Source: Paramacrobiotus metropolitanus
Taxonomy: Eukaryota > Tardigrada > Eutardigrada > Parachela > Macrobiotidae
Reading direction: 5' to 3'
Length of the DNA stretch: 64,000 nt
NCBI RefSeq assembly: GCF_019649055.1
Contig: NW_026570348.1
Location: 1-64,000 of the forward strand
In this document: positions 10,481 to 20,372 of the stretch, piece by piece
Layout: every line of letters begins with the position of its first letter
Position numbering within the stretch: the stretch's first letter is position 1
Notes under the pieces: model-generated
Seen by the model: only the letters and a program-made list of their open reading frames with translations
Database searches by the model: none
Told to the model about the DNA's origin: nothing
Program-made: the position numbers and the translations under genes

Positions 10481-10800
10481 AAATAAAAGGTCATGGCAAT
10501 GCTTGACACTGGCGCAGAGACGTCTTTGATTTGTCAACAGTTCTGTGAAGGAACAGCCTCCAGACTGTCAGACTACCACCGAAAAGAAGGTGATGATCAA
10601 AGGGATCAGTGGAACGTCAGGCTTTGAAGTAACGCACTACTGTAGCACCTCAGTGACCTTAAGAAGGAAAACCAGTCAACACTCGTTCCGTCAGACCAGC
10701 GTCAGACGACGTCCAAGTCCTACTGGATTCGACTTCCTCGCAAAGAAATTCGTCCTGATAGACGGACGACGAGGAAGAACGAGAAACTGAAGCTGAAGAT
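10481..10800 (+). pseudogene. Retropepsin-like aspartic protease region
   Basis: A frame around 10490-10545 reads MAMLDTGAETSLICQQF. DTGA (codons at 10505-10516) is the catalytic aspartate motif of retroviral-type proteases, with the usual hydrophobic residue before it and S/T-L-I after it. The following frame 10545-10790 does not continue the fold cleanly, so the frame is broken just after the active site. The role in the family is cleavage of the polyprotein. Its distance from RT (about 3 kb) is abnormal; normally protease and RT adjoin. Confidence 0.75.
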
Positions 10801-10940
10801 GACGAGCCAAAATCATCCGCAAAAGTTAATGCAGGAAAGGTCACCGAACTTCAACCAAGAAATAATTCGGGGCAAACGGCTATCAGTACCAGAGGCACAG
10901 GATCGAAGGAAAATAAACAAAATGAGAATGGTGAAAATCT

Positions 10941-10967
10941 AATCCCAGTACCAGAGGCACAGGGATT
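10941..10967 (+). repeat. AGTACCAGAGGCACA-loop hairpin
   Basis: AATCCC/GGGATT, a perfect 6-bp stem, encloses AGTACCAGAGGCACA. The same loop core recurs near 10884-10901 with ATC/GAT and near 11115-11135 with CCCAGT/ACTGGG. Confidence 0.75.
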
Positions 10968-11333
10968 AGAAAATACTGAAAGAAGCAAAAGGTCACCGAA
11001 GTCTAAAGGAAATCAAAGGTCACCAACGATGAAACAAATCAAGATAATGCAAGCAGAAGCACTGATTGCAAAGAAACAGTCGCTAGTGCCAGGAATGGAG
11101 TGGTCAAGGCTACTCCCAGTACCAGAGGCACTGGGCACGAGAATGGTTGGGCCCAGGACAGAGCCAGGACTGATGAACAGCGACGAAAGAGCACTATTCT
11201 CGGAAATACGAGATCAAGCCATAAAAGCAACTGGATGCAAGGAAAACGGAGCATGGTGCTCAACACACTTTCGAACCACGTGATAAAGCAGAGGGCGGAT
11301 GAAGGTCGAGACACGCGCCTGCGCAAAGAGGTA

Positions 11334-11373
11334 GCAGAGAGTAGTCGTCGTCTTACTTCGAACCACGCTCTGC
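11334..11373 (+). repeat. GCAGAG(CG)...(CG)CTCTGC hairpin, copy 1 of 7
   Basis: Ends GCAGAG/CTCTGC flank a conserved core containing GTAGT and TTCGAACCACG. Other copies: 15346-15386, 17017-17051, 17065-17105, 17275-17331, 17338-17378, 22916-22956. Terminal complementarity is GCAGAGCG/CGCTCTGC in the best copies. Confidence 0.85.
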
Positions 11374-11961
11374 AGATGAAGAAATCAAGTCATCGAAATA
11401 TCATCAGATAACAGCGTAATCGAAATCGAAAAGATGACGAATGGACAGATACCGATTCCGGAGAAACGGATAAGCGAGTTATCGTCCGTCCTGAACCGAG
11501 ACAACGGATGCCGGAAGGGAACAATCGCGTCATTTCCGCAAACCAAGAGAATGGACTGCGGAAGAGAGCAACCTCTTGCCATCACGATTGGCACGACAGC
11601 GATGACCTTTCGATAGCGCGACCTCAAGAAAGATGTGCAAAATGCATGCAGAAATGACACAAGATGACCTTTCGGAATGGCCGAAATGCAATGCAGCAGT
11701 GCGCGTCATAAAGACAAGAAGAAATAGAGGTCAAAGTCGATTATGAGAACACTTCCCATGCCGGAACTGTCAAANAAGCAACTTACCTTTGGCAATGTTA
11801 TCGAGAATGGTTATCGGTAGTTAAGAACTACATCATCTCCAGGAAAGTGGCTCCATCATTGGCAGCAAGAAGCGGATAACTTCATTCCCGAAAAGGCGGA
11901 TAAAAGCGACCCGTGGTATACAAACCCGATTACAAAGCTCGACAGAGAAAGGCGACGAGCA

Positions 11962-12552
11962 ATGGAAGAGAACGAAATATGGGAGCAAACGAGAGTTGAC
12001 TTATTTTGGGAATTCAGAGTCAATTATCTATGGAAAGGTCAAGGACGAGCAATCATTTTCCCAATCGGACTCGGCACAGTAGTGTACGAATTATTTGACC
12101 TTTACCAGGCCTGCCTCAAAAAGGGAAATTTAAGAGAATGGAACAAACAATGGGGCAAAATCCTCGAAGAAGTACCGATATATACAGGAGAAATCCCTGA
12201 ATTAAAGGTCACGCGAAAAAGACGCGAACTCGGATTATTTGGCTATCTGAGAAAAAAGGTGACCTTTGCACCAGATCCAGATGGAGTGGAGTATCCCGAA
12301 AGAGGCGGAGATACTTGGTGCATGTATGAGACGGTACCGAACAATGACTGGACTACAGAAGAACTGATGGCAAATTGCGTCTTTATCGGCGATAAGAGAC
12401 CGAAAGGTCACAGCACAAGCGCTGAAAAAGAAAGCGGCACAAGCGCCGAAGAAGAAAAGAACAAAGATAACGGCACAAGCGCCGAAGAAACCAAAGAAAA
12501 AAGAACAAGAGGTCAGCACAAGTGCTGCTCAAGAAAACGGCACAGGCGCTGA
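11962..12552 (+). CDS. Unknown ORF between protease and RT
   Basis: 196 codons, open, with balanced composition in the first two thirds (LFWEFRVNYLW, IIFPIGLGTVVYELFDLY) that looks like a folded domain rather than random sequence. The C-terminal third is a run of GTSAEE-type repeats followed by a basic end. I do not recognise the family. The repeats are built on ACAAGC-loop hairpins in the DNA. It sits where no gene is expected in Ty3/gypsy elements. It may be part of an extended protease-RT polyprotein or an accessory protein. A frame change after 12520 suggests it continued downstream (frame 12522-12728). Confidence 0.45.
   Translation: MEENEIWEQTRVDLFWEFRVNYLWKGQGRAIIFPIGLGTVVYELFDLYQACLKKGNLREWNKQWGKILEEVPIYTGEIPELKVTRKRRELGLFGYLRKKVTFAPDPDGVEYPERGGDTWCMYETVPNNDWTTEELMANCVFIGDKRPKGHSTSAEKESGTSAEEEKNKDNGTSAEETKEKRTRGQHKCCSRKRHRR
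12411..12551 (+). repeat. Five ACAAGC-loop mini-hairpins
   Basis: CAGC/GCTG (12411-12424), CGGC/GCCG (12435-12448), CGGC/GCCG (12471-12484), CAGC/GCTG with loop ACAAGT (12514-12527) and CGGC/GCTG with loop ACAGGC and one G-U (12538-12551). A sixth, GGC/GCC around ACAAGC, lies in the leader near 3554-3565. Each is about 14 nt and encodes G/S-T-S-A-E in the first three. Confidence 0.85.
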
Positions 12553-12777
12553 AGAAGAGGAACCAACGCACGGCGTATGAGTTGGCTCAGATGATCAAGG
12601 AACTGAACCAGGCGCTTCGGGATAAGGAAAACGGAATCCCGGTAACAGAGGCAAAAAAGGCTCAAATGTCGCCGCAAGAGAAGAAAGCAGCGTCGTTAGT
12701 GGCTTCACTATTAAAGGTCACTCGGTAACGGTGAGGAAGGGCCACCAACCGAGAAGAACGAAAGGTCACTAAACGCG

Positions 12778-13831
12778 ATGCTGGAAGAGGAGCCAGAAAG
12801 GTCAGTTCCGAAAGTTGACGAAGAGTCACCTGAAACTGGCGAGGAAGGACCGCCAGTTGGAAAAGCAAAAAGGTCACAGAATACCGCTCAAGCAGATGAT
12901 AGCTCGGAAGACGATGAAAGGGATAGGTCACGAGCAAGGATTCGTGCAACACGAACAAATCCAAGGATAGCTGCACGAAACGGACGGAAGTCCAAGGAAA
13001 CGGACAAATCTCTGCCCGAAAAACGAAAAGCTAAAAAACTTAGCGCTTCCAAGGATGAAAGCGATGACCTTACAACAGAAAGTGAAGATGAAGGCGTCGA
13101 CGAGCGACCAATTGGGAAAAAGGAGTGAAGGTCAAGCGCTTGAGGTTAATAATAGCAGCGAATCCGACTCGGAATTCTCGAGCACAAGTGACAACTCGAC
13201 CACTTCTGAAGATTCTGGAGTGAGTGACCTTTCGGATCAAGAAGATCTGCTTGACCTCGACGAAGACGATGAAAAGAACGAACAACAAGAGAAAGAGATC
13301 ATTGTTCGAAGAATTAAAGTGCAGAAAGCAAGAATCCCAGAAGGAGCGATCAAGGTTTACAGCGATCAACGAGTTAAGCTGAGACCAAACCTTGGCACTC
13401 GCGTGAAGGTCAAGATGGGCGTTCATGTGCCACGGAATCAGAAGCTGATGTATACAGCAACTCCTCAAAAGGATAATGAAGTCCAACCGAGAACGGGAGT
13501 CACGGACCATAACGGCACTCGATTCGAAATCATTATCGAAAACCGAAGCAAAAGCCGAAAGACCGTAAGGAAGGGCCAATTTCTCGGTTACGTAGAACAT
13601 TACGAACACCTCGAGAATGTAAAGGTCAACTCGGCTACTGTCGTGAAAAACATCCTTGAAGATCCCGAAGTGGACGCAAAGACGAAAGAAGAACTGAACG
13701 ACATAATTGAAAGATTAAAGTTAGGACCAGACCTAACTGAGGAACAAAAGAATGACGTGCGAAACGCATTTTGGGAGTTTTGGAAAGTTCTCCCACGTCA
13801 AAGAAACCGTATGGCGACGTCAAAGGGGTAA
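12778..13831 (+). pseudogene. Acidic region plus pre-RT linker
   Basis: Frames 12778-13128 (116 aa) and 13055-13831 (258 aa) overlap by one shift. The first part and residues 1-80 of the second are runs of Ser/Glu/Asp and Lys (SSESDSEFSSTSD, LDEDDEKNEQQE), likely disordered. From about 13370 the protein becomes globular (RVKLRPNLGTRVKVKM, then FEIIIENRSKSRKTVRKGQF), resembling the beta-rich segment that precedes RT in Ty3/gypsy polyproteins. Residues near the end (NAFWEFW) run into the RT by a further shift at about 13780. Confidence 0.55.
12834..12858 (+). repeat. Hairpin with 8-bp stem, AGGAAGGAC loop
   Basis: Stem AACTGGCG/CGCCAGTT is perfect. Just upstream, 12721-12753 forms a two-tier stem (CTCGGT/ACCGAG outside, GGTG/CACC inside) around AGGAAGGG. 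Both loops are variants of the GAAGGG loop, and both lie at the edge of or inside an open frame. Confidence 0.8.
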
Positions 13832-15130
13832 CGCACACTATTGACACAGCCGATGCCAAACCGGTTAAATGCAATCCAGCAAGAACAAGTTGGAAAGGTC
13901 GTGAATTCATCACAAAGCACATCGAAGAGATGCTACAGCAAGATGTTATTGAACCATCCGATGCGGAATGGAGTTTTCCGGTCGTACTCGCCGCAAAGAA
14001 GAATGGCGACGGAACTATGGGAACAAGATTCTGCGTCAATTACATTTTGCTGAACAAGCTGACGAAAAAAGAACAACTATCCACTGCCGAACCCAGACGA
14101 ACTGCTTGACGCATGCGCGGGAAACAAGTACTACGGCAAGATGGACTTACAAAGTGGCTTCTGGCAGATCCCAATGGATCCAGCCTCGAAAGATAAGACA
14201 ACTTTCGTCACGCAGGACGGAATGTTCCGTTTCAAAAGAATGCCTTTTGGAGTCTGCAATGGACCTGCGACCTTTCAACTTTGTATGGATAAAGTCTTGT
14301 CGAACGCAAAGAGAATGGGATGCGTTTTCGGCTATATCGACGATGTGATCTTCGCAGGGAAGACCTGGGAGATCTTCATGCAGAACTTAAGGAACGTCCT
14401 CCAAAGTTTAGTCGACGCAGGCTTCACAATTAAGCCGACGAAATGCGAATTTGGCATGCGCGAAATGGGATTCCTGGGGCATATCCTCAGCGAGAATGGT
14501 ATTAAAATGGATCCCGAAAAGGTCATGGCAGTTAATGGCCAAAAGAAACCGACAACTGAACGGCAGTTAAGGTCATTCCTCGGATTAGCGAACTATTACC
14601 GAAAGTTCATCCTTGGATACGCGCAAAAGACGGCGCATCTCTACGAATTGCTAAGACATGACAAGAACATCAAAAGAGATTGGTCAGCAATCCATGACCA
14701 AGAATTCAATGACCTTAAAGAAGCGCTATGCAAGGATCCAGTATTAAAGAAGTTCGATCCGACAAAGCCGACAGTGATCGAGTGCGACGCATCAAAGGAA
14801 GGGCTAGGTGCGATCTTGTCCCAAGATGGACATCCCATTGCATACGCGAGCCGCGTTTTGCATGGAGCGGAAAAGAATTACGGAGTAACAGAATGGGAAT
14901 GTCTGGCGGTAGTCTTCGCCGTCAGAAAGTTCAAGTCGTACATCGACTACTCCGAATTCACAGTGAGAACGGATCACAAAGCTTTGACGAACCTTTAAGG
15001 TCGGAGTCGAACAAGTCATGCATGAATCCCCGATTGACAAGATGGGCATTGGCACTGCAAGGTCACCGATTCAAGATCGAATACAAGCCGGGCAAATACT
15101 GCGACAACGCAGATGCCCTTTCAAGAGCGC
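13771..15130 (+). pseudogene. Reverse transcriptase and RNase H (Ty3/gypsy), frameshifted
   Basis: RT begins in frame 13771-14109 (VKCNPARTSW..., EMLQQDVIEPSDAEWSFPV, then ILLNKLT), shifts near 14095, and continues in 14141-14998 with LQSGFWQIPMDP, FGVCNGPATFQ and the catalytic YIDD at 14333-14344. RNase H follows in the same frame: VIECDASKEGLGAIL (first catalytic Asp), AEKNYGVTEWECLAVV (Glu) and TDHKALTNL (second Asp). A stop and shift near 14998 move the remainder, RWALALQGHRFKIEY...ADALSR, into the frame reading through 15018-15130. The order and motifs are diagnostic of Ty3/gypsy. All catalytic residues are present, so decay is by frameshift rather than by active-site loss. Confidence 0.93.
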
Positions 15131-16969
15131 CAATTGAAGGTCCCACTTGCAACGAAGAAGAGTACGACGAAATCCCAAACTTCGAAGATTACAAGAACGA
15201 ACTCAACAGAGAAGAACCTCCGATTGAAGTTTGGCAACTTTTCGTGCAACTAGCTGAAGAAAGGGAAGAAAGGCTGAAGGCCGACATGAGAAGGGTTGTG
15301 TCGGAAGAGAAAGGAAGCGGAGATATGCGCTCGAGCATAAACGAAGCAGAGCGTAGTCGTCGCCTTACTTTCGAACCCCGCTCTGCTACCAAGATAAAGG
15401 TCAACAGGGTGAGAAAAGAAGCTTCCGAACGAAAAGATGGAAAGGTCACGAAAGACGGTCAGAAAATGGTAGACCAGAATGACCTTCGCGAAGCAGAAAT
15501 TCTCTCCGAATACATTCCGGAAGAGTGTCCCATCAGATTGCTGAGATTCCCAAAGAAAATCGAGAAAGGTCACAAGCCTCTTCCGAGATGCAAGGTCATC
15601 AAAGACTGGAATGAACTCAGCACTCCAGTGGTCCGCATCGTCAACCTTCAGGGAGATGAAGAAGAAGAAGATGATACGAACTTGCAGTTGCGGAACAAGC
15701 AGCTAAAAGATCCGCACTTAGCAATGATCATCGATGAATTGGAGCACCTGCAAGATGCAGATAAAAGGTCAAAGTTTGAGACGCATTATCAGTTATGGAA
15801 TGGCATACTGTATCGCGTCAAAGACCAAAAGGAAGACTTGAAAGGACATATGTTGTACCGCTGCAAATGAGAAGGGCTATCATCCATGCACTGCATGATG
15901 AAAAGCAGCAGGTCACCTCGGCTTCGAAAAGACGTTGTCCGCGATCCGGCTCAGATATTACTGGGACCGTATGAGCACGGATGTGAAGAATTACATCCTC
16001 GCATGCCAAGGATGCCAGTTCATAAAGACGCCAAGAAAATGTCCACCCGGAAAGCTCCAAGAGATCAAAGTTGGTCATCCATTCTTCAGAGTCTATGCGG
16101 ACTTGAAAGGACCTTTACTCCCAACAAAGAAAAGGGGATATAAATACATCGCGGTCTTTATCGACCAGCTGACGAAGTACGTCATAGCGGAGCCAATGAA
16201 AACAGCCACCGCAAAAGAATTCGCAAAGGTTTTCGTGAAACACGTAATCTTGGTGCACGGAGCGCCCCATATCCTCCACACGGATCGCGGAAGACATTTC
16301 ACCGCAGAAGTACTGAAAAGGTCACCAACGTGTTTAAAATCAAACACACGTTTGGAACAGCGTACCATCCTGAGGGCCAAGGACAGGTTGAAAGACAGAT
16401 GCAGACCATCAGCGATGGACTGTCGCAATACCTGAAAGCGGGAAACGAAAGGAAGTTTAACAAATATCTTCCATACGTCATATCGGCAATGAACCGTGCA
16501 GTACACGCAACGACAGGGTACTCAGCATACTATATGCTCCACGGAAGAGAGATGACCATGCCAGAAGACGTCGTAACAAAGACGAACGTTCCCGACGATT
16601 ATGGTGCACCAGATGAATGGGTGGAAACCATGAAAAGAAATTTGACCTTTTCAGAAGAAGTGGCGAAGTGCAACATCAAAGATGCATATGAAAAGCATGC
16701 AGAAATCTACAACAAGAAGAAGTCAGAACCTGAATTTAAGGTCGGAGATAGAGTCTTAATCAGACTGCCTAAAGATACAAAGCAAGGAAAGAAGGAAAAT
16801 CAAACTGACTTCAAAAAACAAATACGACAAAGTGTGGAAGATTCTCAGCTTTCCGAGACCGAACGAAGTCGAGGTCATCGAGCAAGATGCGGTAAAGAGC
16901 CGGACTTACGGGTCGTTTCGGTAGATCGTCTAAAATCGTGGCACCCGCCGTTACCGGTTCAGAAAAATC

Positions 16970-16987
16970 AAGCTGGAAGGGCAGCTT
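16970..16987 (+). repeat. GAAGGG-loop hairpin inside the integrase tail
   Basis: Stem AAGCTG/CAGCTT, perfect 6 bp, loop GAAGGG, inside an open coding frame. Confidence 0.8.
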
Positions 16988-17064
16988 CGGAATCACCTGA
17001 GAAAGGTCATGAAATTGCAGAGCATGGCTCTCATACTTTCGAACCACGCTCGCGTAACGACATA

Positions 17065-17378
17065 GCAGAGCGTAGTTGTCAGCATACTTCCGAACCACGC
17101 TCTGTACCAGCTATGGCAGAAGAGCCGAAAGAGGCAGAAGAGCCGAAAGAGGCAGAAGAGCCAAAAGAGGCGGAAGAGCCAGGAACGAAAAAGAGAGGAA
17201 GAAAGAAGAAAGAGAATAAAGATTTCGAAACACCAGTGACAATGAAGCTGAATCAAGAGGCAGGAGACCTCGAAGCAGAGCATGGATCTCAAGTGGCGCC
17301 TAAGTCAAAGCTTACTCTCGAACCACGCTCTCAAGTAGCAGAGCATGATTCCAAAGATGCTTTCGAACCACGCTCTGC
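17065..17378 (+). repeat. Cluster of GCAGAGCG hairpin repeats in integrase tail
   Basis: Three copies (17065-17105, 17275-17331, 17338-17378) plus a partial one at 17017-17051. They add AE(R/H)..FEPRS peptides to the open frame. Between the first and the next pair an 18-bp unit GAAGAGCCGAAAGAGGCA repeats about three times (about 17117-17170). Confidence 0.8.
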
Positions 17379-17744
17379 CACCAACGGCAAGAATGACCTT
17401 TCAAGAGCGGAACAGATAAAAGCCGTCAAAGAACAAGCCGACCGACTTGGCCAACGGATCGCGAACGAAATTGAGAAGCGAAAGGTCAAGAAAATGAAGA
17501 AAACTCCGAAGCCGACTCCAGAACAGATTCTGAGAGGAGAAGTCCAAGACGAAGATGAAGCCGACAAAGCATTACTTGATCGGATAACTAAAGGACGAAA
17601 ACAAATAAACCCGAAAATCAGGCTTATAGGAGTTTATGATATTAAGACTGGAAGTTGGGACGGCGTAAAGGTCATCAGAAATAAACCTGCTAATCGGAGT
17701 CATTTTCGTTGTCGTAGTAGGTTTGTTTAGCGATAAGCTGAGGA

Positions 17745-18551
17745 ATGGAGAGTCAAGGTGGCAGAAGTTATTGGAATCCGGGAACGCCGTCATCGACGAG
17801 CGGAACGATTCAGGACCCGGACTTATATGACGATTCAATGAATACGGAAGGAACGTACGAAGGGGGATACGACCCGTCTACTACGTATCAACAATCCGAC
17901 GTGGGAATGAGCTCGAACACATGGGGGACTTACGGCACGCAGGTCGGGCCCCAAGGGCAAATGATGCCGAATCAGATGATGCCAAACCAGATGATGCCAA
18001 ATCAAATGATGCCAAATCAGATGATGCCGAACCAAGGAATGATGGGACAGAATTTCCCATTCCAGCAATTCCCACAGATGTACGGCCAAAATATGCCCAT
18101 GATGAACCAGGGTCAACCGATGCAAGGTCAGTTCGGATATGGAGGAATGGCCCCATTTCCGAACCAGATGCAGGGATTCCCAAATCAGATGCAGGGATTC
18201 AACCCTCAGCAAAGTCAAGGGCAATTTCGAACACCGAAACCGTCAAGAGGTCAACGTTACCCGGGAGACAGACAAAACACACCGCGAAGGGGCGGTCAGT
18301 CGTCTACTCCGAGAGCGTCGACGAGTGGCCAGGGAACGAGAATGAGATCCCATCACTTACACCAGTCCAATCCACTCGCCAAGATCGACCGGAAGTATTC
18401 CGTGGCAGTGTTAAATGCACCCAGATTCAACGACCCAATCACGGAAACGGATCCAGTACAACATTGTGATGGATCCAGTCACCTCACAGAGAAGAAAAGA
18501 AGGCTGTGGCGGAGTTTAATGAAAATGCCGCGAGTTCGTCCAGCTGCATAA
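17745..18551 (+). CDS. Met/Gln/Asn/Gly-rich low-complexity protein with MMPNQ repeats
   Basis: 268 codons, open from ATG at 17745 immediately after the integrase stop. Residues 1-70 are Gly/Ser/Thr/Tyr-rich. Five tandem MMPNQ pentapeptides follow (15-bp DNA repeat, about 17960-18035), then PFQQFPQMYGQ and PNQMQGF repeats, then a basic RGG-like stretch near residue 165-205. Composition is prion-like and RNA-binding-like, as in condensate-forming proteins, but I recognise no domain. The last 60 codons change character and may belong to another frame. A second nucleocapsid-like protein is one possibility. Its neighbour is integrase upstream, and the next readable segment begins at about 18620. 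Confidence 0.6.
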   Translation: MESQGGRSYWNPGTPSSTSGTIQDPDLYDDSMNTEGTYEGGYDPSTTYQQSDVGMSSNTWGTYGTQVGPQGQMMPNQMMPNQMMPNQMMPNQMMPNQGMMGQNFPFQQFPQMYGQNMPMMNQGQPMQGQFGYGGMAPFPNQMQGFPNQMQGFNPQQSQGQFRTPKPSRGQRYPGDRQNTPRRGGQSSTPRASTSGQGTRMRSHHLHQSNPLAKIDRKYSVAVLNAPRFNDPITETDPVQHCDGSSHLTEKKRRLWRSLMKMPRVRPAA

Positions 18552-19655
18552 CGATATCAACGATAATCAAGATCAGTACAGGACGGTCGAAGAACTCACA
18601 AGATAACCAGGGGAACCCACCTCCACATGAAACTGGATAAACATCGAGGCGGAAGAGTTGCGAAAAGAAAGAGGTGTTGAAATCAGAACACTGAAGAACA
18701 GTAATCCAGTGTTGCGCAACAGGGAATGGCCGAGCGCAGTAAAGACGATACTGATCTTCATGAACCTCATTCCCGGAACCAAAAGAAGAAGAACAGAGAG
18801 AGGAGTCAAAACTCCGGCATAGGAAAGCCCCACTAAGGAAGAGCATACGGCCAAGCGAACGAGGAATGTTTCAGCCTGAGGACCTGTTGGTAACTCGAGA
18901 GAGAACTGTTGAGAAAGGGATAAACTCTGGACAGAGAAATTATGGAATTGAGGTCTCGTACGACATCGGCAGTACAATCAGGATCATCGCGTGCCAGCCC
19001 AGCGAGAGAAACTCAATCCAAATTGAAATACGAAAAAGGGTCAACTCCCGGTGGAGTGAAGGCACACCGGCTAGAAGAGAAACCGAAAAGTCATCCCATG
19101 CGAGCACGCGAAGGCGCAGCTCGGAAACAAAGTAGATCGCACACCAGAGTTTTCCGGCTTAAAGATAAAACGGAAGGAGTAGTCAGCGCATTCCTAGTCC
19201 ATAGAGACACTGATCAACCAATTCCATCAATGGGGAAGGAGCTGACGAGCCGTATCAGCTGATGTGCAAAGAAGCCAGCGATACAGCAGAGCAAGCGATT
19301 GGTGAACTCATTAAGTCAGAACGGAATAACTCGACCATGATAGGAAGAATCCTGAGAGACCTGTTGAGAGAAACAGCATTCAAAGAGAAGGAATATCATG
19401 GTCACAATTGATGAAGGGTAGAATGGAGAAACAACTCTATAACCCGCAAGGCGAAGATTGATATGCTCGCATGGAGCATATCCGGCGTCAGGCGCGAAGG
19501 CACGAGGCGGAAGAAGAAGGAGAATGGGAAGATGTGGAGAAGATGAAGAAACCTGCCATACAGAGAGATGGTGTGTAGATGTCTAAAGGTCAACTATCAC
19601 ATGGCAGACGGAGATGAGGATACGTCCACGGTTTTATCATTGACCGACGACCTAT
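18552..19655 (+). other. Accessory region, broken frames, function unknown
   Basis: A frame without ATG at about 18627-18820 (NWINIEAEELRKERGVEIR, then LIFMNLIPGTKRR) looks coding; 18866-19135 and 18942-19262 overlap it in other frames and are Arg/Ser/Glu-rich. No domain recognised. AAAGGTCA is sparse here (near 19584). Confidence 0.4.
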
Positions 19656-20372
19656 ATGCCGATCCCGACAGCAGGAACGAATGCGACTCCTCAAGAAATT
19701 GATTGGCAAACACAGAAGTCGTATAGTGACCTTAATAGATCTCTCAATCTCCTGCCAGAGGACCAGCGGAATGACACTGCTGCGAATATACAAGCAGTGA
19801 TGAGTATCCTCAGGCACAGGGCCGAAGAAGACCGAGCCTATTTGGTAGTCTTTTTGAAAGATGACGAAGGAAAGTGGAAATCACTCTTCGACTCCAAGGG
19901 CAAAGGGCTCTATTTTCCGGAAAACTTCCAATTTAACCCGACGGCGGAAGAGCACATTAAATATTACTCTGGTGACCTGCCGGCCCAAGCCGAAGCCATG
20001 GAGACTCAAGAAGAAATCGATAGGGATCACCATGTCGACGCATCGACTATAAATTCATGAATCAAGAAGGAAGAAGGGATCCTCAGAATCGAAGTGGTCG
20101 ATCCTCAGACGGGACAAATGGTGTCAAACGCAGGCTTCACTCCAGAAGAGGAGGAAGAGGAAACATCAAAACTCATGCAAGAGGTGGAGCAAGTACTGCA
20201 GGTCCTGCCACAAGAGGAAGAGCGCGAAGAATTCGAAGCCATAACCGAAGTATTGGTTAACGTCATGATGCCAAGAGCACGCCAGGACGGAGCATACATG
20301 CGCTTGACCCATATTGACCCTTCCATGGAGAAGTGTACAAGCAGCTTTACACTTCGAGAGGCGAAACACTGA
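19656..20372 (+). pseudogene. Unknown accessory protein, one frameshift
   Basis: Frame 19656-20060 (134 aa; YSDLNRSLNLLPEDQRNDTA, AYLVVFLKDDEGKWKSLF) continues by a shift near 20050-20070 into 20094-20372 (92 aa; acidic helix EEEEEETSKLMQEVEQVL, then EREEFEAITEVLVNVM). Together they give about 225 residues of well-behaved, mostly helical sequence. I do not recognise it. It lies 2 kb after integrase in a position where env or accessory genes sit in other elements, but I see no signal peptide or membrane segment. Confidence 0.45.

Larger units (their letters stand above)
10801..11961 (+). other. Spacer with AGTACCAGAGGCAC hairpins, no firm gene
   Basis: Frames 11029-11283 and 11100-11411 are low-complexity and overlap; I do not trust either. 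The sequence carries three copies of a 14-15-nt loop motif (near 10884, 10947 and 11118), a GCAGAG hairpin (11334-11373) and AAAGGTCA copies near 10836, 10988, 11016, 11600 and 11663. An ambiguous base lies near 11775. Confidence 0.5.
15131..17730 (+). pseudogene. Integrase with HHCC, DDE core and long acidic/basic tail
   Basis: A linker (15131-15870) rich in E/K/R is followed by the zinc-binding HHCC domain (HALHDE near 15880, GHLGFEKTL near 15910, ACQGCQ near 16003) spanning a frame change. The core has Asp in VYADLKG (16100-16102), Asp in HTDRGRH (16283-16285) and Glu in GQVERQ (16390-16392), with a frame change near 16320. The frame 16330-17730 carries the rest, including FKVGDRVLIRLP. 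A shifted stretch near 16820-16900 resembles a GPY/F module. No chromodomain is seen. The C-terminal 260 residues are unusual: EEPKEA repeats (17110-17175), copies of a peptide from the GCAGAGCG hairpin (AE..FEPRS) and many Lys/Glu. Integrase inserts the cDNA into host chromatin. Confidence 0.9.
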
